Source: Echinicola salinicaeni
Lineage (GTDB): Bacteria; Bacteroidota; Bacteroidia; Cytophagales; Cyclobacteriaceae
DNA: 64,000 bases
Assembly: GCF_014280965.1 (NCBI RefSeq)
Contig: NZ_JACODZ010000001.1
Coordinates: 248,001 to 312,000, forward strand
Direction: 5' to 3'
Below are positions 43,262 through 51,866 of the stretch, in pieces. Positions within the stretch are counted from its first letter, which is position 1, and every line of letters starts with the position of its first letter. The position numbers and the translations under genes are program-made. The notes below the pieces were generated by a model. The model saw only the letters and a program-made list of their open reading frames with translations, made no database searches and was not told the DNA's origin.

Positions 43262-44239
43262 TTATTTTTGAAGCAATGCGAATTCTTTCGCAAAATAGCT
43301 TAGGATAATATTGGCTCCTGCCCTTTTGATGCTTAACAGAGATTCCAGCATTACTCTTTCACTGTCTAGCCATCCTTTTTCTCCTGCTGCTTTTATCATG
43401 GAGTATTCTCCGCTTACATTATAGGCTGCGATAGGGAGGTGTGTGTTCTCCTTAAGGAGTCGGATGACGTCAAGGTAAGCTAAGGCAGGTTTTACCATCA
43501 TGAAATCTGCTCCCTCTGCTTCATCGAGCTCTGCTTCTATGAGGGCCTCCTGCAGATTGGCAGGGTCCATTTGATAGGTTTTTTTATCGCCTGCTTTAGG
43601 GGCTGAGTCCAAGGCGTCTCTAAATGGGTTGTAAAATCCGCTTGCGTATTTGGCGGTATAGGACATGATGGAGACTTCTTTATGCCCGTTGGTATCCAGT
43701 GCATTTCTTAGAAAAGCTACACGTCCATCCATCATATCTGAAGGGCCTATGATATCGGCTCCAGCCTGTGCTTGTGCAACGGCCATTTTGCCTAATATTT
43801 CTAAGGTCTGATCATTAAGGATTTTGCCATCTTCGACTATTCCGTCATGTCCATCGCTGCTATAAGGGTCCATGGCTACATCGGTCATGATGCATGCTTC
43901 AGGAAAGGTGGATTTGACTTTGTGTATGGCTTGTAAGTAAAATGTTTCTGGCTTGTATGATTCAGTGGCGTATTTGTCCTTTTTGTCCTCAGGGTAGGCA
44001 GGGAAAATATCGAATGCCTTAATGCCAAGATTCATGCATTCATCAATTTCCTTTAATAAAAGATCTAAGGAGTATCTATATATCCCAGGCATGGAAGCAA
44101 CTTCTTCTTTTTTGTTGGTTCCTTCGATTACGAATATGGGGAAGATGAAGTCTTTGACCGAAAGTCTGGTTTCTTCTATCATTCCTCTGATAACAGCGGA
44201 CTTTCGGTTTCTTCTTGGTCTTTTATTCATTGAAAACAT
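43262..44239 (-). CDS. hemB: Porphobilinogen synthase
   Basis: A 325-residue enzyme joining two 5-aminolevulinate molecules in haem synthesis. Both Schiff-base lysines are visible (SYTAKYASGF, MMVKPALAY). The metal site reads DVAMDPYSSDGHDG, without the cysteines of the zinc-dependent type, so it should belong to the Mg/non-zinc class. ATGs at 44239 and 44230 are both possible. A -7 box (TACCTTTG on the minus strand) lies at 44268-44261. Confidence 0.95.
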   Translation of the reverse strand: MFSMNKRPRRNRKSAVIRGMIEETRLSVKDFIFPIFVIEGTNKKEEVASMPGIYRYSLDLLLKEIDECMNLGIKAFDIFPAYPEDKKDKYATESYKPETFYLQAIHKVKSTFPEACIMTDVAMDPYSSDGHDGIVEDGKILNDQTLEILGKMAVAQAQAGADIIGPSDMMDGRVAFLRNALDTNGHKEVSIMSYTAKYASGFYNPFRDALDSAPKAGDKKTYQMDPANLQEALIEAELDEAEGADFMMVKPALAYLDVIRLLKENTHLPIAAYNVSGEYSMIKAAGEKGWLDSERVMLESLLSIKRAGANIILSYFAKEFALLQK

Positions 44240-44260
44240 ATTTTACAGATTTTGTCCTTG

Positions 44261-44268
44261 CAAAGGTA
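44261..44268 (-). promoter_or_regulatory. -7 promoter box for hemB
   Basis: The minus strand reads TACCTTTG, an exact TAnnTTTG match 22 bases before the ATG. Confidence 0.5.
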
Positions 44269-44340
44269 AGAAAAACCCTGTGTTATACTGTTTGCTTTGT
44301 GGATGGACTTTGGGGGAAATTGAAGTGTTATACACCTTAT

Positions 44341-44380
44341 AATATAAAGGCTCTTTTCTTGTGGAAAAGAGCCTTTATAT
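44341..44380 (-). terminator. Terminator of rocD
   Basis: A 13-bp perfect stem (44346-44358 with 44364-44376) with a 5-base loop lies just after the rocD stop. Confidence 0.85.
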
Positions 44381-44383
44381 TGC

Positions 44384-45625
44384 TTATTGTGGAAATGCAG
44401 TGATAGTGCTTTCGATGATATCACAACATTCATGAATTTGTTCTTCTGTGATGACCAAAGGAGGGGCGAACCTAATGATGTTTCCATGTGTGGGTTTGGC
44501 CAGAAGCCCGTTTTCTTTTAGTGCCAAACAAATATTCCATGCTGTGTCACTGTCTTCACTGTCGTTGACGACAATGGCGTTTAGGAGGCCTTTTCCTCTA
44601 ACTAAATTGATCAGGTTTGATTTTTCACATAGCTTTTGCATTCTGTTTCTGAATACTTCGCCCATGTTTTTAGCGTTTTCAGCAAGATTTTCTTCCGTGA
44701 TAATGTTGAGTGCAGTCATTGCTACTCGAGCTCCCAAGGGGTTTCCTCCAAATGTAGAGCCATGTTGTCCTGGTTTTATTACTTCCATGATATGGTCGTT
44801 GGCTAAAACAGCAGATACTGGATAGAAGCCTCCTGAGATGGCTTTGCCTAGGATAAGCATGTCTGGTTTTACCTCTTCATGATCGCATGCCAGTAATTTT
44901 CCTGTTCGGCCAATCCCTGTTTGGATTTCATCCGCTATAAATAGGGCATTGTGTTTTTTGCAAAGTTCAGCAGCTTCCTGTAGATATCCTTCTTTTGGTA
45001 CATAGACTCCTGCTTCACCTTGTATGGGTTCTACTAGGAATCCTATAATATTATTGTGGGATTCCAAGGTTTTTTTCAATGCTTCGGTATCATCGTATGG
45101 GATTGAGGTAAATCCTGGGGTATATGGGCCGAAATCTTTTCTTGCGGTTTCATCATTGGAAAAGGAGATGATGGTCGTTGTTCTACCATGAAAATTGTTT
45201 TCGGCTACAATAATGGTTCCCTGGTTTTCGGGAATGCCTTTTTGTTCATAGCCCCATTTTCTGGCAATTTTGATGGCGGTTTCCACTCCTTCTGCTCCAG
45301 TGTTCATTGGGAGTACCTTATCAAAGCCAAAATATTCGCACACGAATTTCTCAAAGGTTCCTAAAATGTCATTGTGAAAAGCCCTGGAGGTAAGGGTAAG
45401 TGTTCCTGCCTGCTCAATCAGAGTCTCTTTGATTCTGGGATGGCAGTGTCCTTGGTTGACGGCTGAATAGGAAGATAAAAAATCAAAATATTTTTTGCCT
45501 TCTACGTCCCACATAAAAACACCGTCGCCCTTTGAAAGGACCACTGGCAGGGGGTGGTAGTTATGAGCTCCATATTTTTCTTCTAATTGAATGGCTTGTT
45601 GACTTGATGTGATATGTTCCAACAT
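44384..45625 (-). CDS. rocD: Ornithine--oxo-acid aminotransferase
   Basis: A 413-residue class III PLP aminotransferase that converts ornithine to glutamate semialdehyde. The pyridoxal lysine is in LILGKAISGGFYPVSAV, with the metal-free active-site motif ADEIQTGIGRTGK and the substrate loop EPIQGEAGVYVP. Length and motifs favour ornithine over acetylornithine or GABA as substrate, though this is inference. Single gene with promoter and terminator. Confidence 0.92.
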   Translation of the reverse strand: MLEHITSSQQAIQLEEKYGAHNYHPLPVVLSKGDGVFMWDVEGKKYFDFLSSYSAVNQGHCHPRIKETLIEQAGTLTLTSRAFHNDILGTFEKFVCEYFGFDKVLPMNTGAEGVETAIKIARKWGYEQKGIPENQGTIIVAENNFHGRTTTIISFSNDETARKDFGPYTPGFTSIPYDDTEALKKTLESHNNIIGFLVEPIQGEAGVYVPKEGYLQEAAELCKKHNALFIADEIQTGIGRTGKLLACDHEEVKPDMLILGKAISGGFYPVSAVLANDHIMEVIKPGQHGSTFGGNPLGARVAMTALNIITEENLAENAKNMGEVFRNRMQKLCEKSNLINLVRGKGLLNAIVVNDSEDSDTAWNICLALKENGLLAKPTHGNIIRFAPPLVITEEQIHECCDIIESTITAFPQ

Positions 45626-45670
45626 AAGTATTTGATTTTTTTATTTGTATATTTGGGTTCTGTAGTTAAA

Positions 45671-45711
45671 CAAATATAAGAAATGCACTATGTACTATCA
45701 TAGGTAGTGCA
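45671..45711 (-). promoter_or_regulatory. rocD promoter with an overlapping inverted repeat
   Basis: On the minus strand TATATTTG (45678-45671) matches the -7 consensus. Just upstream TGCACTA (45684-45690) and TAGTGCA (45705-45711) form a 7-bp inverted repeat with an inner CTATG/CATAG pair. It covers the -33 region, so it may bind a regulator. Confidence 0.5.
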
Positions 45712-45884
45712 AAAAAGTTGCCATAAAGTGAACGGGAAAGATTTTCTCGGAGGAGAATAACTAAGCCGGATGAATTACAATCATTTAGCTAATTATTTTT
45801 GTCTGCTCTTTTGGTTATTCACGAAAACTTCCGATATTTGCAAACTCAATTAGAAAAACGTCTTAAAAATTACGATCATATATC

Positions 45885-46127
45885 ATGGCAAAAGTTTGTG
45901 ACATCACCGGTAAAAGACCTCGAGTAGGTAATAATGTATCGCACGCGAACAACAAGACCAAGCGTAAGTTTTATCCTAACTTGCACAAGAAAAGCTTCTA
46001 TGTGCCAGAAGAGGATGCTTGGATCACGTTGAAAGTTTCTACAAAAGCATTGAGAACTATCAATAAAAAAGGTATCAGTGCCGTTTTGAAAGAGGCTCAG
46101 GCTGAAGGACACATTATCATTAAATAA
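45885..46127 (+). CDS. rpmB: Ribosomal protein L28
   Basis: An 80-residue basic 50S protein starting MAKVCDITGKRPRVGNNVSH, the L28 signature. First of the rpmB-rpmG-DUF4295-ftsY cluster, a conserved Bacteroidota order. Confidence 0.97.
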   Translation: MAKVCDITGKRPRVGNNVSHANNKTKRKFYPNLHKKSFYVPEEDAWITLKVSTKALRTINKKGISAVLKEAQAEGHIIIK

Positions 46128-46157
46128 TCATTTCCAAATCGATAAATAGATAGAGCG

Positions 46158-46340
46158 ATGGCTAAGAAAGGAAACAGAGTTCAAGTGATTTTGGAATGTA
46201 CAGAGCACAAAAACAGTGGTGTTCCAGGCACTTCAAGATATATCACAACGAAAAACCGTAAGAATACTACTGAGAGATTGGAGCTTAAGAAGTACAACCC
46301 AATCCTTAAGAAAGTAACGGTTCATAAAGAAATTAAATAA
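46158..46340 (+). CDS. rpmG: Ribosomal protein L33
   Basis: A 60-residue 50S protein ([18 protein letters not shown] ... [10 protein letters not shown]). It carries a single cysteine, so it lacks the CxxC pairs of the zinc-binding L33 form. Confidence 0.96.
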   Translation: MAKKGNRVQVILECTEHKNSGVPGTSRYITTKNRKNTTERLELKKYNPILKKVTVHKEIK

Positions 46341-46389
46341 TTTTAAGGAGATGATAGCTCGGGAGAGTTGTCAATAAAACCTAAAAGAT

Positions 46390-46542
46390 ATGGCTAAGAA
46401 AGTAGTAGCAACCCTGAAGAAAAAGGATGGTGTAACATACGCAAAGGTGATCAAGGCTGTTAGATCTGAGAAAACCGGTGCATACACTTTCAGAGAAGAG
46501 ATGGTACCTACCACAGAGGTAAAGGATACCCTTGCAAAATAA
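46390..46542 (+). CDS. DUF4295 small protein next to L33
   Basis: A 50-residue basic protein (MAKKVVATLKKKDGVTYAKV ... VKDTLAK). It belongs to the short DUF4295 family found almost only in Bacteroidota between rpmG and ftsY, where it is probably ribosome-linked. It starts 49 bases after rpmG. Confidence 0.93.
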   Translation: MAKKVVATLKKKDGVTYAKVIKAVRSEKTGAYTFREEMVPTTEVKDTLAK

Positions 46543-46574
46543 TTGCCTTGCTTTAATCGTAATGCAAAAAGGAT

Positions 46575-46607
46575 AATCCCTCTCGATTGAATTCGGGAGG
46601 GATTTTA
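46575..46607 (+). terminator. Terminator after DUF4295
   Basis: An 11-bp stem with one G-U pair is followed by a short T-run, in the gap before ftsY. Confidence 0.75.
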
Positions 46608-46641
46608 TGATTATATTCAAGTCTAATTTATTAAAGTGACT

Positions 46642-47607
46642 ATGGGAATTTTTGGTTTTTTTTCTAAGGATAAAAAGGAAAGCCTTGATAAGGGCCTTCA
46701 GAAATCCAGTGAAAACTTATTTTCTAAACTTGGGAAAGCTGTAATAGGCAAGTCTAAGGTAGATGATGAGGTCTTGGATGAATTGGAAGAAGTGTTGATT
46801 ACTTCCGATGTAGGAGTGGATACCACTATTAAGGTTATTCAAAGAATCGAAGAACGTGTGGCCAGGGACAAATATGTCAATGCTGCGGAGTTGGATAAGA
46901 TCCTTAGGGAAGAAATTGTTGGATTGCTCGAAGAGAGCAATGTGGAGGATTTGAGTAATTTTGAATTGCCAAAGGATAAGAAACCTTATGTCATTATGGT
47001 CGTGGGGGTGAACGGTGTAGGTAAAACGACTACTATCGGTAAGTTGGCCCACCAATTCAAGTCTGCGGGAAAATCAGTGGTTTTGGGAGCTGCGGATACT
47101 TTTAGGGCTGCAGCGGTAGACCAGTTGATCCTATGGGGAGAAAGAGTGGGAGTTCCAGTGATTTCCCATGGTATGAATGCAGACCCTGCTTCAGTAGCTT
47201 TTGATACGGTGAAAAAAGCAGTGGATATGGAAGCGGATGTCGTGATTGTAGATACTGCAGGTAGATTGCATACAAAGGTCAACTTGATGAATGAATTGAG
47301 TAAGATCAAGCGCGTGATGCAAAAATTCATTGATGATGCTCCGCATGAGATCTTATTGGTATTGGATGGTTCTACTGGTCAAAATGCTTTTATCCAGGCC
47401 AAGGAATTTACCAAAGCTACTGAGATTAATGCTTTGGCCATTACAAAATTGGATGGAACAGCCAAAGGAGGGGTGGTAATAGGTATATCTGATCAGTTTA
47501 AAATTCCTGTGAAGTACATTGGTGTTGGAGAGAAAATGACCGACCTTCAGGTGTTTAACAGAACGGAATTTGTGGATTCCTTATTTAAGCAAGGCTTAAA
47601 GGAATAG
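46642..47607 (+). CDS. ftsY: FtsY, signal recognition particle receptor
   Basis: A 321-residue SRP GTPase that docks ribosome-SRP complexes at the inner membrane. It has the N domain helices, the G domain P-loop GVNGVGKTTTIGKL, DTAGRLHTK and TKLDGTAKGG. The acidic A domain is absent, as in many Bacteroidota. I choose the ATG at 46642 over a GTG six bases earlier. In relatives the next gene is often rimO; here about 6 kb intervene. Confidence 0.96.
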   Translation: MGIFGFFSKDKKESLDKGLQKSSENLFSKLGKAVIGKSKVDDEVLDELEEVLITSDVGVDTTIKVIQRIEERVARDKYVNAAELDKILREEIVGLLEESNVEDLSNFELPKDKKPYVIMVVGVNGVGKTTTIGKLAHQFKSAGKSVVLGAADTFRAAAVDQLILWGERVGVPVISHGMNADPASVAFDTVKKAVDMEADVVIVDTAGRLHTKVNLMNELSKIKRVMQKFIDDAPHEILLVLDGSTGQNAFIQAKEFTKATEINALAITKLDGTAKGGVVIGISDQFKIPVKYIGVGEKMTDLQVFNRTEFVDSLFKQGLKE

Positions 47608-47635
47608 ACAGCGAATATAACATAATTAGATTTTA

Positions 47636-47669
47636 TGATCCCCAAAGCCAAGATTTGGGGATTTTTTTG
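47636..47669 (+). terminator. Terminator of ftsY
   Basis: ATCCCCAAA (47638-47646) pairs with TTTGGGGAT (47654-47662), followed by T6. Confidence 0.9.
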
Positions 47670-47732
47670 TGCCATTTTTTTGATGTTTTTAAGGCTTTTT
47701 ATAGATTGGTTGTCTCACTAAGTTTTTCGTTT

Positions 47733-48893
47733 ATGCTAGGTAGGTGCTTTCTTTTTGTGTTGTCAATCTTATGTTTCTTTGCTTGTAATAAAAATAACGC
47801 TTCGGATTCCGGGCCTGAATTGCACAATTACTCTGTGGAAATATTGGATTCTTTGGTTTTGGACTATATGGGGCAGGTGTATCTTCAGGATATTTCTCCT
47901 GATGGCAGCAAATTCTTGGCTTATGATCAGCCTACTAAAACCTTTTTGGTATTTGGCAATAATGGGGAAATAATTAGTGAGTTGACATTGAATGGTGAAG
48001 GGCCGGGAAAATATGGAGATTATCATATAAGTAAACCTGTATTTCTCGATGAGGAAAGTTTTTTAGTACTCTCGGACAATGGACACTTTAGATATGATCT
48101 AGAAGGTAGGCTGATAAAACATTATGGACCGGATTTTCATGGGGGAAGTCGTTTTATTGTTTCTTCAGGTAGAAATACGGTGAAGATTGAAGGAGAGAAG
48201 GTGGTTTCTTGGTTTCAAGGACGGTCTAATGATCTTGGTTTTTCTATTCAGCGGCAAATAGAGTCAAGGCAGTTGGAAATGCTGAATTTAGGTACTGGAG
48301 AATATGAGCCCATTGTTCCTTTTCCAAAGGAAAGTATGTTTTCAAGTAAAAGCCACCTTTTTCACGATGTACATACTCGTCCTATTTTAGCGAGTTCAAA
48401 GGAAGCGCTCTATGTTTCATTCAGTAGTGAGCCCAAGATATTTACCTATTCAGGAGCTGGTTTTGGAGCGCCCAAAAGTATCGTTTCTCTTCCATTTGAG
48501 GTGTTTCATCAAGCGGAAGGAGTAGAGCAGGATATGGGAGATGGAGCATTTGATATTACTGATTTTTATTATGGGCAGATCAGGACCTTGGACTATATTG
48601 CTGATAATCGTTTTCTCATTGCTTATGCAGAGGGGCTACCTATTGAGGAAGTGAAAAGTTTACATGAGCAATACAAGGATGATATGAGGAAGTTTTTTGA
48701 AGAGATACGGAAAATTAATAAGGAACATTTGAGGGTATGGGATGGGCAGCAGCTGAGCAAAGACCTAGAAGTGCCGGAGTATTTTGGCTTACTGGCCAAG
48801 GTAGATGGAGAGGAACTTTGGTATGATTTAGATTATCAGAAAAGGGAGAATGATTATACGGTTTTTTATAAGGTTAAATTGATTCAAGAATGA
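47733..48893 (+). CDS. Propeller-like lipoprotein, first of three tandem paralogs
   Basis: A 386-residue lipoprotein with the lipobox cysteine at residue 18. The body has repeated beta segments (LDSLVLDYMGQVYLQDIS, FLVFGNNGEIISELTLNGEGPGKY, FRYDLEGRLIKHYG) of the Bacteroidota '6-bladed beta-propeller/BF3164' type, known from sequence but of unknown function. It shares with its two neighbours the short pattern 'P-I-P/F-PK/EES' before a Phe-rich segment and the ending 'xDYTVFYxxKLI'. I start at the ATG at 47733; a frame from 47655 would include the ftsY terminator. Its stop overlaps the next start (ATGA). Confidence 0.85.
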   Translation: MLGRCFLFVLSILCFFACNKNNASDSGPELHNYSVEILDSLVLDYMGQVYLQDISPDGSKFLAYDQPTKTFLVFGNNGEIISELTLNGEGPGKYGDYHISKPVFLDEESFLVLSDNGHFRYDLEGRLIKHYGPDFHGGSRFIVSSGRNTVKIEGEKVVSWFQGRSNDLGFSIQRQIESRQLEMLNLGTGEYEPIVPFPKESMFSSKSHLFHDVHTRPILASSKEALYVSFSSEPKIFTYSGAGFGAPKSIVSLPFEVFHQAEGVEQDMGDGAFDITDFYYGQIRTLDYIADNRFLIAYAEGLPIEEVKSLHEQYKDDMRKFFEEIRKINKEHLRVWDGQQLSKDLEVPEYFGLLAKVDGEELWYDLDYQKRENDYTVFYKVKLIQE

Positions 48894-50068
48894 GGACCAG
48901 CTTATTGTTTTTAGGTGTTTTTTTGATCTTGTGTTCCTGTACGAAGAAGAAAGAAATTGAAAGAAAGGACCTGCCTGTTAAAGTATCTGTGACAGACTCT
49001 TTAAGTTTCAAAGGGATCATTGCGGTACAGCCATTATTTCAGGCTGTTTCTGAAGATTATGTCTTTTTTCGAGATGTAGGAAGTCCAAGGGTGATGGTGT
49101 TTGAGAAGTCTGGGCAATTAATGTATGATTGGGCAAAGAAAGGAGATGATCCAGGTGCATTTATGATAGTGACAGACAATTTGGTTTGTACGCCAATGGG
49201 GGAGCTTGTAACCCATGATGCCATGAAGGGTATTAAGTCTTTTAGCCCGAGTGGTGAGTTGGTGTTTTCAAAAAAGTCTATGGTTCCGCCTGATAGCTTT
49301 CATGAGTTGGTGAACCTTTTTAGGACAAGTCAGGTGATCAAAAAGGATGGAGAATTATATCTTTTGCACCATAGAGATCATATGATGAGGGATCAAGTTT
49401 GGGATCCTGGTTTTTTTAGAAATCGAAAAAATTTACTGATGACCAACCTTGAGAGTGGAGATCAAGTTCAGCTTCTTCCTTTTCCAGAGGAGAGTAAATT
49501 TTTAAATGGAAAAGCCTTTGTGTTCGAAGATTTTCGTCCGGTATTCTTTTTTGATGATAAAGAACAATTACTTTATCTGATATTTCAGAATGAGGCTATT
49601 TTGTATCAATATGATTTTTCTGGGGAGCAGCCCGAATTGATAAATCGTTTTCCTTTAGACATTCCTGGTTTTGTTGGAAGTGTGGGAGAAGAGTTTGAAA
49701 ATTTGAGGTATGGAAGGTTGAAAGGGGAAGAATTTGCTGCAAGGGTTTTGGGAATGGAGAAAGTAGGCGATAATATTCTAGTCAGCTATACACGGTCTGC
49801 CACTTCGGAGGAACTAAGGGAGTTGGAAGGCGTGGAGGATAGGTCGGAACGGCGAAAAAAGGTTAATGCGCTTCGGGGAAAATTGAATCCTGAAGTGCTT
49901 ATATTCAGAGGTGGAGAGGTGCTGACCTATCATGTGGATATGCCAGAGATGGCTTTTGATAGTTTTAGGGTTTTTGATGATGAGTTTTGGTTTATGAAAC
50001 CCGGTACAAAAGAAGAGGAGCAAGAGGATTTTACTGTTTATCGAGGGAAATTGATTTTTGAGGATTAA
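48890..50068 (+). CDS. Propeller-like lipoprotein, second tandem paralog
   Basis: A 392-residue lipoprotein; signal peptide with cysteine near residue 17. Like its neighbours it has repeated propeller strands (RVMVFEKSGQLMYDWAKKGDDPGAF), the 'LLPFPEESKF' block and an acidic ending (EDFTVYRGKLIF). It overlaps the first gene by four bases, so they are translationally coupled. Function unknown; likely surface-exposed. Confidence 0.85.
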   Translation: MRTSLLFLGVFLILCSCTKKKEIERKDLPVKVSVTDSLSFKGIIAVQPLFQAVSEDYVFFRDVGSPRVMVFEKSGQLMYDWAKKGDDPGAFMIVTDNLVCTPMGELVTHDAMKGIKSFSPSGELVFSKKSMVPPDSFHELVNLFRTSQVIKKDGELYLLHHRDHMMRDQVWDPGFFRNRKNLLMTNLESGDQVQLLPFPEESKFLNGKAFVFEDFRPVFFFDDKEQLLYLIFQNEAILYQYDFSGEQPELINRFPLDIPGFVGSVGEEFENLRYGRLKGEEFAARVLGMEKVGDNILVSYTRSATSEELRELEGVEDRSERRKKVNALRGKLNPEVLIFRGGEVLTYHVDMPEMAFDSFRVFDDEFWFMKPGTKEEEQEDFTVYRGKLIFED

Positions 50069-50079
50069 AAATTATAACT

Positions 50080-51213
50080 ATGAAATTGATTAATGTTTGT
50101 ACAGTTCTTTTTGGAATGTCGGTAATCTTTTTGTCCTGCGGACCTCGATCTGCTGAACAAGTTGATGAAGGGAGGCAGGAACAATCCTTTCATTTGGAGA
50201 TCGTGGATTCTATTCGTTTAGATTATTTAGGGATGTTGAGAGTCACGGATGTTCATGATAAAACTGGAGAAATAGTAGGTTTTAATTTTAAGACTAATGA
50301 ATTAGTCATTTTTGAAAAAAGTGGGAAGATTCATCAATTATACTCCAAGGGAGGGGATCAGCCGCATCCCATAAGCAGTGTAGTTTCTTTGGGATTTTAT
50401 AAAGAAGATAAGTTGTTGGCTGCAAGTAATTATGGCGATTTGGCAGTGTTTGAGAAAGACGGCAGACATGTGGGAGATATTCCACTGCCCTTTAAAATAG
50501 AGTTTTATAATTGGACGCAGAGAAAGAAGATTTATAGCGTTTCTGACGATATGCTTTTGGGACAGATTTCCGGAGGTCGAAGCGAAGCGTATAGGGAGTA
50601 TTATTTGGATTTTATTGACCTAAAAAATGGGAGTTTAAGTCCTACACTTCCGATTCCTGAGAAAAGCAAGTATAAAAATGGCCAATACTATGGCTCTGTT
50701 TATCCGTTTATTACGATGGAGGGAGATTTTATTTATATGTTATTGAGAAATGAGCCTTTATTACATGTATATAAAAGAGAAGGAATGAATATCAGGTATC
50801 TTAAATCCATAGACTTTGGAGGGGAGGATTTTACAGAGGTTCTTCCATCAGAGGATCAAGAATCTTTTCAGTGGGAGGAAAATTACGATAAAATGAGACC
50901 CGGTGAGGTTAGATCGGTTTTTGATGTAGGGGAAAACCTGATTGTATCTTATAAAAATGGAGTAAATGCTAGCCTGTATTCTGAAGAAATAAAGAGTGAT
51001 CCTTTGCGCCAAGATGAGGTAGATCCTCTTTATATTGCGGTTTTTGATACGGACCAAAAACTGCTCAGCAGAAGGGTAAGGGTGCCTTCCAAAGTGGACT
51101 TTATTCAAGAGGTGATGCCAGATGGAGCGATTTTGGCTTCAAAGAACAAGGAAATGTTTGATAAAGAGGATGACTTTGAGACTTTTTATCTATTGGAATT
51201 GGTGGAAGACTGA
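50080..51213 (+). CDS. Propeller-like lipoprotein, third tandem paralog
   Basis: A 377-residue lipoprotein; lipobox cysteine at about residue 20. The mature part starts IVDSIRLDYLGMLRVTDV, close to the first paralog's ILDSLVLDYMGQVYLQDI, and has the same 'PIPEKSKYKNGQ' block and 'DFETFYLLELVE' ending. It lies 12 bases after the second gene. Three paralogs in a row suggest local gene duplication followed by divergence, as seen for surface lipoproteins. Followed by a terminator and a second hairpin. Confidence 0.85.
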   Translation: MKLINVCTVLFGMSVIFLSCGPRSAEQVDEGRQEQSFHLEIVDSIRLDYLGMLRVTDVHDKTGEIVGFNFKTNELVIFEKSGKIHQLYSKGGDQPHPISSVVSLGFYKEDKLLAASNYGDLAVFEKDGRHVGDIPLPFKIEFYNWTQRKKIYSVSDDMLLGQISGGRSEAYREYYLDFIDLKNGSLSPTLPIPEKSKYKNGQYYGSVYPFITMEGDFIYMLLRNEPLLHVYKREGMNIRYLKSIDFGGEDFTEVLPSEDQESFQWEENYDKMRPGEVRSVFDVGENLIVSYKNGVNASLYSEEIKSDPLRQDEVDPLYIAVFDTDQKLLSRRVRVPSKVDFIQEVMPDGAILASKNKEMFDKEDDFETFYLLELVED

Positions 51214-51229
51214 ATTTTAAATATGAATT

Positions 51230-51257
51230 AGGGGATTTCAAATCCCCTTTTATTTTT
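51230..51257 (+). terminator. Terminator of the lipoprotein operon
   Basis: GGGGATT (51231-51237) pairs with AATCCCC (51241-51247), followed by TTTTATTTTT. Confidence 0.88.
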
Positions 51258-51258
51258 A

Positions 51259-51281
51259 GATCTGGATTGGAAATCCAGATC
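51259..51281. repeat. Perfect 10-bp inverted repeat after the operon terminator
   Basis: GATCTGGATT and AATCCAGATC are separated by three bases, with no T-run. It immediately follows the lipoprotein terminator. Confidence 0.85.
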
Positions 51282-51284
51282 AGT

Positions 51285-51866
51285 ATGTGGCTAATGTAGA
51301 TGAAAGAAGGAGAGGTTCGGGCCGGTTATATAAACCGATCCCTTAGCTCAAGACCCAATACTTAGGGCTTATAACTATAAGATTATAAAGACAGCAAATA
51401 AAAAGGCACTGATTTTCACCAGCGCCTCTTTGAAAAAGTAAAGCAAGGAGTTGAAAAAATATCGTTTGCTGTACGAGTATCAAAAGTATAGATTTATTTG
51501 TCCGCCAAGGAATATGTGTCGTTATGAATAGTTTAAATCCGGATTTTTCTGTTAATGATTATTTAACATAAAGAGAGCTGTTTTCCTGCTTTTGTTTTTT
51601 TTGGTTGTGTAGGGAGTTTCAGTTGTACCCGTTTTGTTAGCTTTCGTTTTTGTCGATGAATTTTTTGGGATGATTCTATGGTTGATAGGTGCGGTATTCT
51701 TGTAGGCGTTGGATTGTTTTATTTTATGCCAAATGAAATTTTTTGGGTCAAGATATTTCCGAAACTTGATTGAATATTATGTTCAATTAATGGTGCTTGG
51801 GAAATAAAAATGCCTAAATTAGGCTGTTAATTCGATTAAGCACATAACCCAACCGTTTTATAACCA
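51285..51866. other. Gap with no recognised gene, with a minus-strand terminator-like hairpin
   Basis: About 580 bases without a credible gene. A stem at 51405-51426 (one G-U pair) reads as a terminator on the minus strand (T5 after it), though no minus-strand gene lies to its right. Nearer the oxidoreductase are two inverted repeats, ATTGAA/TTCAAT at 51769-51787 and GCCTAAATTAGGC at 51812-51824, that could be operators. Confidence 0.5.

Noticed and set aside
51300-51370. Possible tRNA-like sequence (GGTTCG and short stems)
   Set aside because: No cloverleaf or conserved T-loop could be drawn.
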